Positions 15,917 to 25,008 of a stretch of DNA of 64,000 nucleotides are shown here, piece by piece. How positions within the stretch are numbered: position 1 is the first letter of the stretch; each line of letters begins with the position of its first letter. Source of the DNA: Flammeovirgaceae bacterium UBA2338 (GTDB taxonomy: Bacteria; Bacteroidota; Bacteroidia; Cytophagales; Cyclobacteriaceae); contig DDUM01000028.1 of the NCBI GenBank assembly GCA_002344795.1, positions 37,627-101,626 on the forward strand, written 5' to 3'. Made by a program: the position numbers and the translations under genes. The notes under the pieces are model-generated. The model searched no databases, was not told the DNA's origin, and saw nothing but the letters and a program-made list of their open reading frames with translations.

Positions 15917-18900
15917 ATGGCACGTAAGGAGCATCATGCACTCAACTCGTATTTACGCAAGCTCACTAACCTTTCGGGGAATAGCCGCTCTATCTACCTG
16001 CCAAGGGTAAATTCGGAGCAATTCATCGACCTACACACATTAAGTCAACTTAATGGAGAAAAATCATTCTCAATCCTAGAGGCCCTGATAGCGGGCAAGC
16101 CCAAACCGCTTTGCCCACTGGTTGATACCCGGATGGAAGCCAGCAATGAAGCCAGTAAAAAAATTAAACGCATTCAACGATTAGATCAATTAATCTTTGA
16201 AGAACGAGGCTCAAAAGATCTGCACATAGGCTGGCCTTTCGCGAGAGGCAAATTCATGGATGGAACCAAGGTAAGGGCGCCCCTGCTGTATATCCCAGTT
16301 GAAATAAAATTAGAGAATAACAATTGGATAATTCGCCAACGGGAAGACGCAGACATCACTTTCAATAAATCATTCCTTCTAGCTTATTCCTTTTATAATA
16401 AAATTCAGGTAGAGGACTTTCTTTTGGAGGAAACTTTTGAAGAAACAGACGATGACAGCACGGTTTTTCGCACTGCCCTCTATCAATTGCTCCAGAAGAG
16501 TTCAATAGATATCCACTTCAATCCAGACAATTATCGGGATGAATTGGATTTTTTTAAAAGCTTTACACAACCAGAATTTGAAGAACTGCATGGTAATGGT
16601 GAATTAAAATTATTTCCAGAAGCTGTGCTGGGAATTTTTCCGCAAGCCGGCTCTTATTTAGTTCCAGATTATGTAGAACTGATTGAAGGAAACAAAATAG
16701 CAAGTCTTGAGGAGTTTTTTATGAGCAAGAACCAGGCTGAGCAACAATCATTACTCTTTACAAATTTCATTCAGCTTGTGAAAGAAGAAAAATTATTCAC
16801 AGGCTTTCCTCTGGATGCGTGGCAGGAAAATATTCTGAAAGCAACTAAAATTGGATATTCAGTTGTGGTGCAAGGCCCCCCTGGTACCGGAAAATCTCAG
16901 CTCATCTGTAATCTCATTTCGGATGCTATTGCAACTGGAAAAAAGGTGCTCGTAGTATGTCAAAAAAGAGCAGCACTCGATGTAGTGTATGCCCGTCTTA
17001 AAGACCTCCAGCTCACGGATTTTCTGGCACTTGTTCATGACTTCAAAAATGACAGAAAAGAAATCTATGCTAAAAGTGCTAAACAAATAGATCGGGTTGA
17101 TGAATACAAGTCAAAAAATAATAGCCTGGATGCTATACAACTCAATCGGAAGTTTTTGCAGGTTTGCCACCGAATAGATCAGATCACGGAGGAGCTGGAA
17201 GATTTTAAAAAGGCACTCTTTAATGATTCAGAATCCGGAGTAAGCATTAAGGAGCTTTACCTAAGATCAAACCCTAACGAGGCCTCTGTAAATCTGAAAC
17301 AAGAATATCAAAATTTTCCTTTAGATAACATCAATTCCTTTAACACAAGGCTAAAGGCCTATGCTTTCTATGCTCAAACCTTCAGCCAAGATAGCTATAT
17401 ATGGCGCGACCGTAAACCATTTGTTGGCCTGGGTATAACCAATCTCAAAGAGATTGAGAAAATCCTCCTTGAAATACCCGTTGTACTTAACAACCTCTTC
17501 ACACAACTTGAGACTGAGGTAGGCGCAAAACTGGACTGGGAGCAATGCGAAGAACTGCTGGAGCGGGAACAAGAGATAAATGAGATGCTGGTGCAACTGG
17601 ATAATGAAAAAACATTTTTCTTTTTTCAGCAAATGATCGAAGAAGATGATGACGAAACCAGTGGACTTTGGCTAGCCAACATCGAGCGTCTTTTACTTTC
17701 TTGCTTTGAAGAAGATGGGCCAGAATCGTCACTTCCTACCAGTCAACTGGGAACACTGCAACAGGCACTGTACAGAAGTATGAAAGCGAGAAGAAGTTTA
17801 ATAGGACTGATTCGCTGGGAACTCTTTTCTAAAGATAAATTTTTAATAAAGCGCGCATTAGTGGGTAATGCCCTTGAAAATAATCGCAACGGATTCAAAA
17901 AGTTAGAAGCGAAGCTCGACCGCAGGCTTAACTATGAGCACAATCTTTCAAAACTCAAAACAAAGCCCTGGCTGAAAAATGTGCCCGAAAAAATAAATGA
18001 AAGAGAAATCCAGAGCTGGTTCAGTAGCCAAAAGAATGCAATCAAAGCAAAACTAATTTTCAGATCGATAAGGGGTATCAGCAATTTCATTAAGCTTTCC
18101 ACCTTAAGTCACTCAGAAATGGAATTAAGGATAAAAAAATTATTCCAAATCCTTTCCTTTTTACCTGCTACAAAAATTAAATGGAGTGCCTACCTAAGCG
18201 CCAATCAAATTGCAACGCTCACGCAACAGCCAGACAAGAGTGAAGCTTTAAGGTTGAGTTTACTTAATGATTTTGATGCACTCTGTGAATTTGATACTAT
18301 TAAAGAGGGACTTACTCCAGATGAAAGAAATACTGTCTCCAAATTGCATGAGGCACATTCCAATTGGCAACCCGAAACCATTCTGAGAACTTTTATCAAC
18401 AGCCTTTGCCTGGCCTGGATTGATCATATGGAAACAAAGTTTCCCGTTCTTAGAATGGTCTCTTCCGGTAAACTCCATTTATTAGAATCGGAGTTGCAAG
18501 ATCTTATTCTTGAAAAACAAAAGATAAGCAATGAGATCATTTTGTTGCGCGCAAGAGAACGCGTTGCTGATGACCTCGAGTTCAACAGGCTTAACAATAG
18601 GGTAACCTATCGTGATCTTCATCACCAACTTACCAAGAAAAAAAGAATCTGGCCTATCCGAAAACTCATTTCAGAATTTGAAAATGAAGTTTTTAGATTA
18701 CTCCCATGCTGGCTGGCTTCGCCAGAGTCAGTATCAGCTGTATTTCCATTAAAGGAAATGTTCGACATTGTAATTTTTGATGAAGCATCCCAATGTTTTG
18801 CAGAGCGCGGAATACCTTCTATGTTCCGAGGAAAACAAACCATTGTAGCAGGTGACGACAAGCAATTAAAGCCAAGTGATTTATATCGTATCAGATGGCA

Positions 18901-19933
18901 AGATGAAACGGAGGAAGACCCTGATCTCGAAGTAGATTCATTGTTGGCGCTTTCGTCCAGGTACTTGATGCAGCTGCCCCTGCGCAGTCATTACAGAAGC
19001 AAGTCGCTGGAGTTAATTGATTTTTCTAATCAATATTTCTATGATGGACAACTCACCCTGCTCCCAGATGCTGATCACATTAACCCAATGGAGCCACCTG
19101 TCAGTTATCATAAAGTGGATGGTGTATGGGAGGATAATACCAATGAAATTGAAGCCCATGAAATAGTGGCAATGGTATTGAAAATGGTGAAATCCGATCC
19201 TGACAAAGAGATAGGAATTGTATGCTTCAACTCACCTCAGCAAATGCTGATTTTAGATTTGCTGGATGCTGCATTCAGTGAACAACAAATTTCATTTCCC
19301 GATACGCTTATTGTAAAAAACATCGAAAACGTTCAGGGGGATGAAAAGGACATTATCATCTTCTCTATTGGTTATGCCCCCGACAAGAAAGGAAAATTGC
19401 ATTTCCACTTCGGAAGCCTGAGCGTGGCCGGAGGTGAAAATAGATTGAATGTGGCAATTACAAGAGCTCGCGAAAAAATTATTGTGGTAACCAGCATCTG
19501 GCCAGAACAACTTCAGGTAGAAGAAGCAAAAAATGAGGGCCCTAAGCTGTTAAAAAAATATCTTCAGTACATTAAAGAAGTCGCAGATGGGCGTTTTAAA
19601 CCATTCGTAAATTTTAATAATAACACCAAAACAAATTGGTATCTTAAAGATATTGTTGAATCATGGGGCACAGAGAAATTTCCAGATAAACAATTCATGA
19701 AAGATGTGCTCCCATTTGCTGACGTTTCAGCTCCACTGGAAAACAACAACGTTGGCCTCATTCTTACCGATGACGAATTATACAGGCAAAACCCTTCAGC
19801 GAAAGATCTTCATGCCTCCATGCCCAATTTATTTGAAAAAAAGAAATGGAAGTATATGAGAATATACAGCCGAAACTACTGGCAAGACCATGAAAAATTT
19901 TTTAATGAGGTTGCCAAATTTGTTTCTTCATAA
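15917..19933 (+). CDS. Large SF1 (Upf1/Dna2-like) helicase with N-terminal extension
   Basis: A 1338-residue superfamily 1 helicase. The N-terminal 300 residues (WPFARGKFMDGTKVRAPLLYIP) resemble the DUF4011-type region of bacterial AAA_11/AAA_12 helicases. Walker A GPPGTGKS lies near residues 319-326. About 630 residues of mostly helical sequence follow before Walker B IVIFDEASQ (near 950), motif III AGDDKQL, LRSHYRSKSLELIDF, NVQGDEKDIIIFS and motif VI NVAITRAREKI. All motor motifs are intact, so it should translocate on nucleic acid. Such proteins are often annotated as DNA helicases of unknown role, sometimes in defence islands. Its ATG abuts the HhH gene's stop. Confidence 0.87.
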   Translation: MARKEHHALNSYLRKLTNLSGNSRSIYLPRVNSEQFIDLHTLSQLNGEKSFSILEALIAGKPKPLCPLVDTRMEASNEASKKIKRIQRLDQLIFEERGSKDLHIGWPFARGKFMDGTKVRAPLLYIPVEIKLENNNWIIRQREDADITFNKSFLLAYSFYNKIQVEDFLLEETFEETDDDSTVFRTALYQLLQKSSIDIHFNPDNYRDELDFFKSFTQPEFEELHGNGELKLFPEAVLGIFPQAGSYLVPDYVELIEGNKIASLEEFFMSKNQAEQQSLLFTNFIQLVKEEKLFTGFPLDAWQENILKATKIGYSVVVQGPPGTGKSQLICNLISDAIATGKKVLVVCQKRAALDVVYARLKDLQLTDFLALVHDFKNDRKEIYAKSAKQIDRVDEYKSKNNSLDAIQLNRKFLQVCHRIDQITEELEDFKKALFNDSESGVSIKELYLRSNPNEASVNLKQEYQNFPLDNINSFNTRLKAYAFYAQTFSQDSYIWRDRKPFVGLGITNLKEIEKILLEIPVVLNNLFTQLETEVGAKLDWEQCEELLEREQEINEMLVQLDNEKTFFFFQQMIEEDDDETSGLWLANIERLLLSCFEEDGPESSLPTSQLGTLQQALYRSMKARRSLIGLIRWELFSKDKFLIKRALVGNALENNRNGFKKLEAKLDRRLNYEHNLSKLKTKPWLKNVPEKINEREIQSWFSSQKNAIKAKLIFRSIRGISNFIKLSTLSHSEMELRIKKLFQILSFLPATKIKWSAYLSANQIATLTQQPDKSEALRLSLLNDFDALCEFDTIKEGLTPDERNTVSKLHEAHSNWQPETILRTFINSLCLAWIDHMETKFPVLRMVSSGKLHLLESELQDLILEKQKISNEIILLRARERVADDLEFNRLNNRVTYRDLHHQLTKKKRIWPIRKLISEFENEVFRLLPCWLASPESVSAVFPLKEMFDIVIFDEASQCFAERGIPSMFRGKQTIVAGDDKQLKPSDLYRIRWQDETEEDPDLEVDSLLALSSRYLMQLPLRSHYRSKSLELIDFSNQYFYDGQLTLLPDADHINPMEPPVSYHKVDGVWEDNTNEIEAHEIVAMVLKMVKSDPDKEIGIVCFNSPQQMLILDLLDAAFSEQQISFPDTLIVKNIENVQGDEKDIIIFSIGYAPDKKGKLHFHFGSLSVAGGENRLNVAITRAREKIIVVTSIWPEQLQVEEAKNEGPKLLKKYLQYIKEVADGRFKPFVNFNNNTKTNWYLKDIVESWGTEKFPDKQFMKDVLPFADVSAPLENNNVGLILTDDELYRQNPSAKDLHASMPNLFEKKKWKYMRIYSRNYWQDHEKFFNEVAKFVSS

Positions 19934-19940
19934 ATTAGGA

Positions 19941-21362
19941 TTACTTCCGATAGTCCAGTGCAGGTGGTCTATCACCAATCAACGCCTCATACTTAAAGTC
20001 ATTTGTTTTAGCTTTAAACTCCTTCCAGGATTCTTCAAGAAGCTTTGAATCTGAATATAGGTCGATAGCCATAAGCGCCATGGATTTTGCTGCAATCATC
20101 ATCCCCTTGACTCCAATGCTCGTTCCCCCAGCCGCTACGGCCTGCCAGCTGTGAGCCGCAGTCCCGGGTACCCATGTAGCAGCCGACATCCCAACGGTGG
20201 GTACTACCCAGCTCACATCGCCAACATCGGTGGAGGCAGTACCTGCTCTCAATTGATAGTTATCTATATTTTGTGTTGTACTTAACGGAGGAACTTTACC
20301 CGTAAAGGACTTTTGAATAGTTGCACCAAAACTCATTTCCTCATCATTCAGGGTATAGCCACCCACTTCTTTCAGGTTAGCATACATTGCTTTGGCCAAT
20401 GTTTCATTGGGAAGCAAATCATGGACACCACCAGTAATTTCTATTTCGACCTTTGTGTCAGTACCCAAAGCTGCACCCTTAGCCGCGTTGACTATCCTTT
20501 CCCATACATCTTTTACTTCAGCACGGTCAGGGTGACGAACGTAGTAATACACTTCTGCAAACGCAGGTACAACGTTAGGAGCTTCGCCTCCTTTCGTGAT
20601 CACATAATGAATCCTCGTTTCCTGAGTTACATGTTCGCGCATCATATTTACCATCACATTCATGCCCTCCACTGCATCCAGGGCTGATCTACCACGATGA
20701 GGCGCTGCAGCTGCGTGTGCCGCGGCTCCATAAAATCTGAATTTTCCCGTTTTATTGGCAAGTGAAGTTCCTGGACTTGCACTATTCCCCGCGCCAGGGT
20801 GCCAGTTGATAACGGCATCTACATCCTTAAACAATCCTTCGCGGACCATATATACTTTTCCCGAACCACCTTCTTCTGCAGGTGTACCATAAAACCTGAT
20901 GGTTCCCTGTTTCTTATTCGCGATCAGCCAATCCTTAACTGCAATGGCCGATGCTGCTGAGGCAGTACCAAATAAATGATGGCCACATGCATGGCCTGCG
21001 ATCTGACCTTCAATAGGTTTTTTCTCAGGAACTGCCTCCTGAGCAATCCCAGGTAAAGCATCGAACTCTCCCAGTATCGCAATTACAGGTTTGCCCTGAC
21101 CATAGCTGGCTATAAATGCGGTAGGCATTCCACCAACTCCGCTCTCTACTTTAAAACCACTTTTGGTTAAAGTCTCCTGCAATAGCGCAGAACTATTAGT
21201 CTCTTGAAAACCTACCTCTGCATAATCCCATATTTTCATTGCTATTGCAGCGTATTCCTCACCTTTAGAATCAATCGCTTTAATAACATCTTTTTTTGAT
21301 TTTTGAGCTATTGCAGAAACAGAGAGTGTAAAAAGCATCAGGAGCAGTGCAACGTTTTTCAT
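19941..21362 (-). CDS. Secreted M20D amidohydrolase (aminobenzoyl-glutamate hydrolase-like)
   Basis: A 473-residue metallopeptidase-fold hydrolase. A signal peptide ends SAIAQ, indicating export. The metal-binding core is clear: AILGEFDALPG, GHACGHHLFG with the bridging Cys/His pair, GTPAEEGGSGK, and a C-terminal AHSWQ. These enzymes cleave N-acyl amino acids or p-aminobenzoyl-glutamate; the AbgB-type length and motifs fit best. It converges on the helicase gene with only 7 bases between the stops. The substrate cannot be read from sequence. Confidence 0.9.
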   Translation of the reverse strand: MKNVALLLMLFTLSVSAIAQKSKKDVIKAIDSKGEEYAAIAMKIWDYAEVGFQETNSSALLQETLTKSGFKVESGVGGMPTAFIASYGQGKPVIAILGEFDALPGIAQEAVPEKKPIEGQIAGHACGHHLFGTASAASAIAVKDWLIANKKQGTIRFYGTPAEEGGSGKVYMVREGLFKDVDAVINWHPGAGNSASPGTSLANKTGKFRFYGAAAHAAAAPHRGRSALDAVEGMNVMVNMMREHVTQETRIHYVITKGGEAPNVVPAFAEVYYYVRHPDRAEVKDVWERIVNAAKGAALGTDTKVEIEITGGVHDLLPNETLAKAMYANLKEVGGYTLNDEEMSFGATIQKSFTGKVPPLSTTQNIDNYQLRAGTASTDVGDVSWVVPTVGMSAATWVPGTAAHSWQAVAAGGTSIGVKGMMIAAKSMALMAIDLYSDSKLLEESWKEFKAKTNDFKYEALIGDRPPALDYRK

Positions 21363-21537
21363 AATTAGTATTGTTTGTTTAAAAATAATTAAAAGAGTTC
21401 AATTACCAGTTTGTTTATGGGATTACTGCACTTCAAACCTAAATAAAACCGGCTACTTGTTGTCATTTCGTTTATTCACAAAGGTTGATTAGCTTCAAGT
21501 GCTTAAAGCAATTATCATTTTTAATTTTGAATATTTT

Positions 21538-22488
21538 ATGAAAAAAGCAGTGTTATCCGCATTAGCAATTTCGTTATTAGTTTCATGTTCTACACCCAAA
21601 GAGGAGAAGGTAGAGAAGGCTCCAGAGGTCGTTTCATTGCTCGGAACAACATATTTTGAACCAGAGAGAAGTCCTGAATTACAACAAAAATTGGATAGCA
21701 ATCTGTCAGTTGCCAAAAACAACTTCAATAATGATCCATCCGAAGATAACTACATTTGGTATGGACGAAGACTTGGATACCTATCCAGGTTTAATGAATC
21801 AATAGATGTATTGAGCGAGGGAATTGACAAATACCCCCAATCATACAAGCTATTGCGACATCGCGGTCATCGATTTATATCCATGCGCCTGTTTGACAGG
21901 GCCATTGACGATTTAACAAAAGCATCTCAATTGATGTCCCCCCACCCGCCTGAAATTGAACCAGATGGTGCCCCCAATAAACTTAACCAACCGCTATCCT
22001 CCACACAGTTTAATATATGGTACCACCTTGGATTGGCGCATTACCTTAAGGGCGACTTCGAAAAAGCTGAGCAAGCCTACATTGAATGCCTGAAAGCAAG
22101 TTATAATGATGACCTACTGGTGGCCACAATCGATTGGTTTTACATGACGTATAAACGCCAGGGAAAAGATGAACTGGCCGATGGATTGTTGGGGAACATA
22201 ACTGATTCGATGACAATCATTGAAAACGATTCTTACTACAAGCGTTTAAAAATGTATCAGGGTAAACTGCAACCCGAAGATGTGCTGACAGTAAACCCCA
22301 ATGCAGAAGATTACGACCTATCCCTGGCTACACAAGGTTATGGAGTAGGCAACTGGTATTTTTATAATGGAGATACCACCAAGGCCGTTGAGATATTCGA
22401 AAAGGTAGTTTCCGGAAACAGTTTTGCTTCGTTTGGGTTTATTGCATCGGAAGCCGAACTGGCAAGACTTAGGAGTTTGAACAAGTAG
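21538..22488 (+). CDS. TPR-repeat lipoprotein
   Basis: A 316-residue lipoprotein starting at ATG 21538 (signal MKKAVLSALAISLLVSC, then STPKEE). The mature part contains helical pairs of TPR type, most clearly around FNESIDVLSEGIDKYPQSYKLLRHRGHR, LFDRAIDDLTKASQL and YHLGLAHYLKGDFEKAEQAYIEC. TPRs mediate protein contacts; nothing indicates an enzyme. It stands alone between divergent and downstream genes, 83 bases before thrB, whose own promoter box lies in that gap. Confidence 0.85.
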   Translation: MKKAVLSALAISLLVSCSTPKEEKVEKAPEVVSLLGTTYFEPERSPELQQKLDSNLSVAKNNFNNDPSEDNYIWYGRRLGYLSRFNESIDVLSEGIDKYPQSYKLLRHRGHRFISMRLFDRAIDDLTKASQLMSPHPPEIEPDGAPNKLNQPLSSTQFNIWYHLGLAHYLKGDFEKAEQAYIECLKASYNDDLLVATIDWFYMTYKRQGKDELADGLLGNITDSMTIIENDSYYKRLKMYQGKLQPEDVLTVNPNAEDYDLSLATQGYGVGNWYFYNGDTTKAVEIFEKVVSGNSFASFGFIASEAELARLRSLNK

Positions 22489-22533
22489 TACTCACTTTTA
22501 GTGCAATCTCGCCCTTCCTCCGGAGAATGCGTT

Positions 22534-22541
22534 TATCTTTG
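22534..22541 (+). promoter_or_regulatory. thrB promoter -7 element TATCTTTG
   Basis: A perfect TAnnTTTG box 31 bases before the thrB start codon. No clear TTG is seen at the -33 distance. I see no attenuator-like leader rich in Thr/Ile codons. Confidence 0.58.
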
Positions 22542-22571
22542 CATCGGTAAAGTAAATGTGTATTAACTTTA

Positions 22572-23510
22572 ATGATGAGTAAATCCATAAGGGTGTATAG
22601 CCCTGCAACGGTATCCAATGTTACGTGTGGTTTTGATGTACTTGGTTTTGCCATTGAAAAGCCTGGGGATACTATTCTCGCAGAACAAAGTGCAAGACCA
22701 GGCGTGCGAATTAAAGAAATAGTTGGAAGCGACTCCATCCCCCTTAACCCATTAGAAAATGTAGCCTCAGTTGCGGCTCAGGCTTTGGTAAATCATGTTG
22801 ATTCTAAAATTGGTATAGACCTTACTATATATAAAAACATAAAAGCAGGCAGCGGAATAGGATCAAGTGCTTCAAGTGCTGTGGCTGCAACTTTTGCCAC
22901 CAACCAATTACTTGGAGCTCCCATCAAAAATACTTTTGACTTAATTCCATTTGCCATGCAGGGTGAGCAAATTGCTAGTGGTGCCTTCCATGCCGACAAT
23001 GTTGCCCCAGCCCTACTTGGGGGTTTTATAATAGTACGCAGTAACGATCCCCTTGATGTAGTGCAATTGGGAGCTCCCCCAGAACTGTATACGGTGGTTA
23101 TCCATCCCGATGTACAAATAAAAACTTCTGAATCCAGAAAGCTTCTTCCCGCTCAAGTGCCACTTAAAAGTTTAGTGACACAGACTGGAAATTTGGCAGG
23201 ACTTGTAGCGGGTTTGTTACAACACGATTATGATCTGATTGGCCGATCTATGATTGATATAATCGTAGAACCCGCAAGAGCTGCTACCATTCCAGGATTT
23301 AAAGAACTTAAACAAACTGCTTTGGATGCTGGAGCACTGGGGGCTGGCATTTCCGGATCAGGCCCGTCAGTTTTTGCTCTTTGTAAGGGTGAGGCTTCGG
23401 CACAAAAAGTACTTGAGGAAATGAAACGCAGTTATCAAAATTTTAACATACCATTTGACACTTACATTTCCCCTATTAATAAAAAAGGAACAATTGAAAT
23501 CATTGACTGA
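22572..23510 (+). CDS. thrB: Homoserine kinase
   Basis: A 312-residue GHMP-family kinase that phosphorylates L-homoserine in threonine synthesis. Signatures: IRVYSPATVSNVTCGFDVLGFA (substrate region), the phosphate-binding GSGIGSSASSAVAA loop near residues 95-110, and ALGAGISGSGPSVFAL near the C-terminus. Start could be either of the two adjacent ATGs (22572 or 22575). It overlaps thrC by one base (TGATG), so the two are translationally coupled. Aspartokinase/homoserine dehydrogenase is not in the window. Confidence 0.96.
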   Translation: MMSKSIRVYSPATVSNVTCGFDVLGFAIEKPGDTILAEQSARPGVRIKEIVGSDSIPLNPLENVASVAAQALVNHVDSKIGIDLTIYKNIKAGSGIGSSASSAVAATFATNQLLGAPIKNTFDLIPFAMQGEQIASGAFHADNVAPALLGGFIIVRSNDPLDVVQLGAPPELYTVVIHPDVQIKTSESRKLLPAQVPLKSLVTQTGNLAGLVAGLLQHDYDLIGRSMIDIIVEPARAATIPGFKELKQTALDAGALGAGISGSGPSVFALCKGEASAQKVLEEMKRSYQNFNIPFDTYISPINKKGTIEIID

Positions 23511-24805
23511 TGTTGTATTATAGTTCCAATGGAAAATCACCGAAAGTAGGTTTTGAGGAAGCTGTACTGCAAGGATTAGCACCAGACAATGGTTTATATT
23601 TTCCGGCATCTATCCCAAAGTTGTCCACTTCATTTTTCAGAACTATAGAGGAATTAAACCCCGATGAAATTGCCTTTCAAGTTGCCAAACAATTTGTAGG
23701 AGATGAAATTCCAGAAGAAAGGCTCAAACAAATTGTAAAGGAGGTTTTGAATTTTTCTATTCCATTAGTTAAGGTTGAAAAGGACATCTATTCGTTAGAA
23801 CTTTTTCATGGTCCGACATTAGCCTTCAAAGATATAGGTGCGAGGTTTATGGCCAGAGTCCTTCGTTTTTTTTTAGAGAAGAAATCAAAATCAGCAACCA
23901 TCCTTGTTGCCACTTCTGGTGATACGGGTGGGGCAGTTGCCAGTGGCTTTTATGATGTTGAAGGAATCAATGTCGTCATACTCTACCCTTCCGGTAAAAT
24001 TAGTATGACACAGGAAAAACAGCTTACAACATGGGGAAAGAACATTCACGCATTAGAGATAGACGGAACTTTTGATGATTGTCAAAAATTAGTTAAAGAG
24101 GCCTTTGCCGACAGCGAGTTAAAGGCTAAGTACGGTTTAACCTCGGCAAACTCGATTAATATCGCAAGATTATTACCTCAATCATTTTATTACTTCCTTG
24201 CTTATCAACAGATCAAAGACAAATCAAAACCTTTTATCGTATCTGTGCCCAGTGGCAATCTTGGTAACCTTACGGCCGGATTAATCGCATGGCAAATGGG
24301 CTTGCCTGTAAATCGATTTGTGGTTGCGTCTAATAGTAATGATGTTATTACAAAATATCTCCACACCGGATTATTTGAAAGCAAACCCTCGGTGCTCACT
24401 GTGGCCAATGCTATGGATGTAGGCAATCCCAGCAATTTTGCCAGGGTACTTGAAATTTTTAATCATAACTATGATCGCGTAAAAGATAAACTCATAGGGT
24501 ATTCGTTTAGTGATAGTGAAATCAAAAACTGTATTGCTGAGGTATATCAGAAAACGAAATATACCCTTGATCCGCATGGAGCCTGTGCCTACATGGGTCT
24601 TAAAAAAGAGTTAAAGGAATCGGAGACTGGCATATTCTTAGAAACAGCACATCCCGCTAAATTCAGTGAAACGGTAAGCGAATCAATTGGCCAATCGATT
24701 ACCATTCCTGATAGCTTAAATGCCATTATTGTAAAGAAAAAAACAGCAATTCAATGTATGCCTTCGCTTGATGACTTAAGAGGAGTATTCAACAAAGTAC
24801 TTTAG
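23510..24805 (+). CDS. thrC: Threonine synthase
   Basis: A 431-residue PLP enzyme converting O-phosphohomoserine to threonine. The PLP lysine is in LFHGPTLAFKDIGARF; VATSGDTGGAVASGF is the phosphate/SGDTGxA motif and SVPSGNLGNLTAGL binds PLP phosphate. The length and the YYSSNGKSPKVGFEEAVLQGLAPDNGLYFP opening are typical of the bacterial two-domain class. It follows thrB with a one-base overlap. No terminator is evident after it. Confidence 0.97.
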   Translation: MLYYSSNGKSPKVGFEEAVLQGLAPDNGLYFPASIPKLSTSFFRTIEELNPDEIAFQVAKQFVGDEIPEERLKQIVKEVLNFSIPLVKVEKDIYSLELFHGPTLAFKDIGARFMARVLRFFLEKKSKSATILVATSGDTGGAVASGFYDVEGINVVILYPSGKISMTQEKQLTTWGKNIHALEIDGTFDDCQKLVKEAFADSELKAKYGLTSANSINIARLLPQSFYYFLAYQQIKDKSKPFIVSVPSGNLGNLTAGLIAWQMGLPVNRFVVASNSNDVITKYLHTGLFESKPSVLTVANAMDVGNPSNFARVLEIFNHNYDRVKDKLIGYSFSDSEIKNCIAEVYQKTKYTLDPHGACAYMGLKKELKESETGIFLETAHPAKFSETVSESIGQSITIPDSLNAIIVKKKTAIQCMPSLDDLRGVFNKVL

Positions 24806-25008
24806 TAAAAATTTTTAGCCATTGATGTTTACTTGTAGTACAAATACAACTTATACCATTCGGTAAATTTATCTCTCCTAATTTCGGAAAATAATTGCTG
24901 AGGAGTTTTCCCTCATAAATATTTTCTATTTCAAAGTTATTTATCCTTTGTGAGCCACTTTCAATATAATTGGTGTATTGTGTTGTAGAAGAAAACTTTA
25001 AACTACTT

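Noticed and set aside
15917..19933. Phage-defence gene assignment for the SF1 helicase
   Set aside because: Similar helicases occur in defence islands, but no other defence gene is present here beyond the distant MNT/HEPN pair, so context does not support it.
24806..25008. Thr/Ile attenuator or other regulatory RNA between thrC and the beta-helix gene
   Set aside because: No leader peptide, terminator or alternative hairpin was seen in this 203-base gap.
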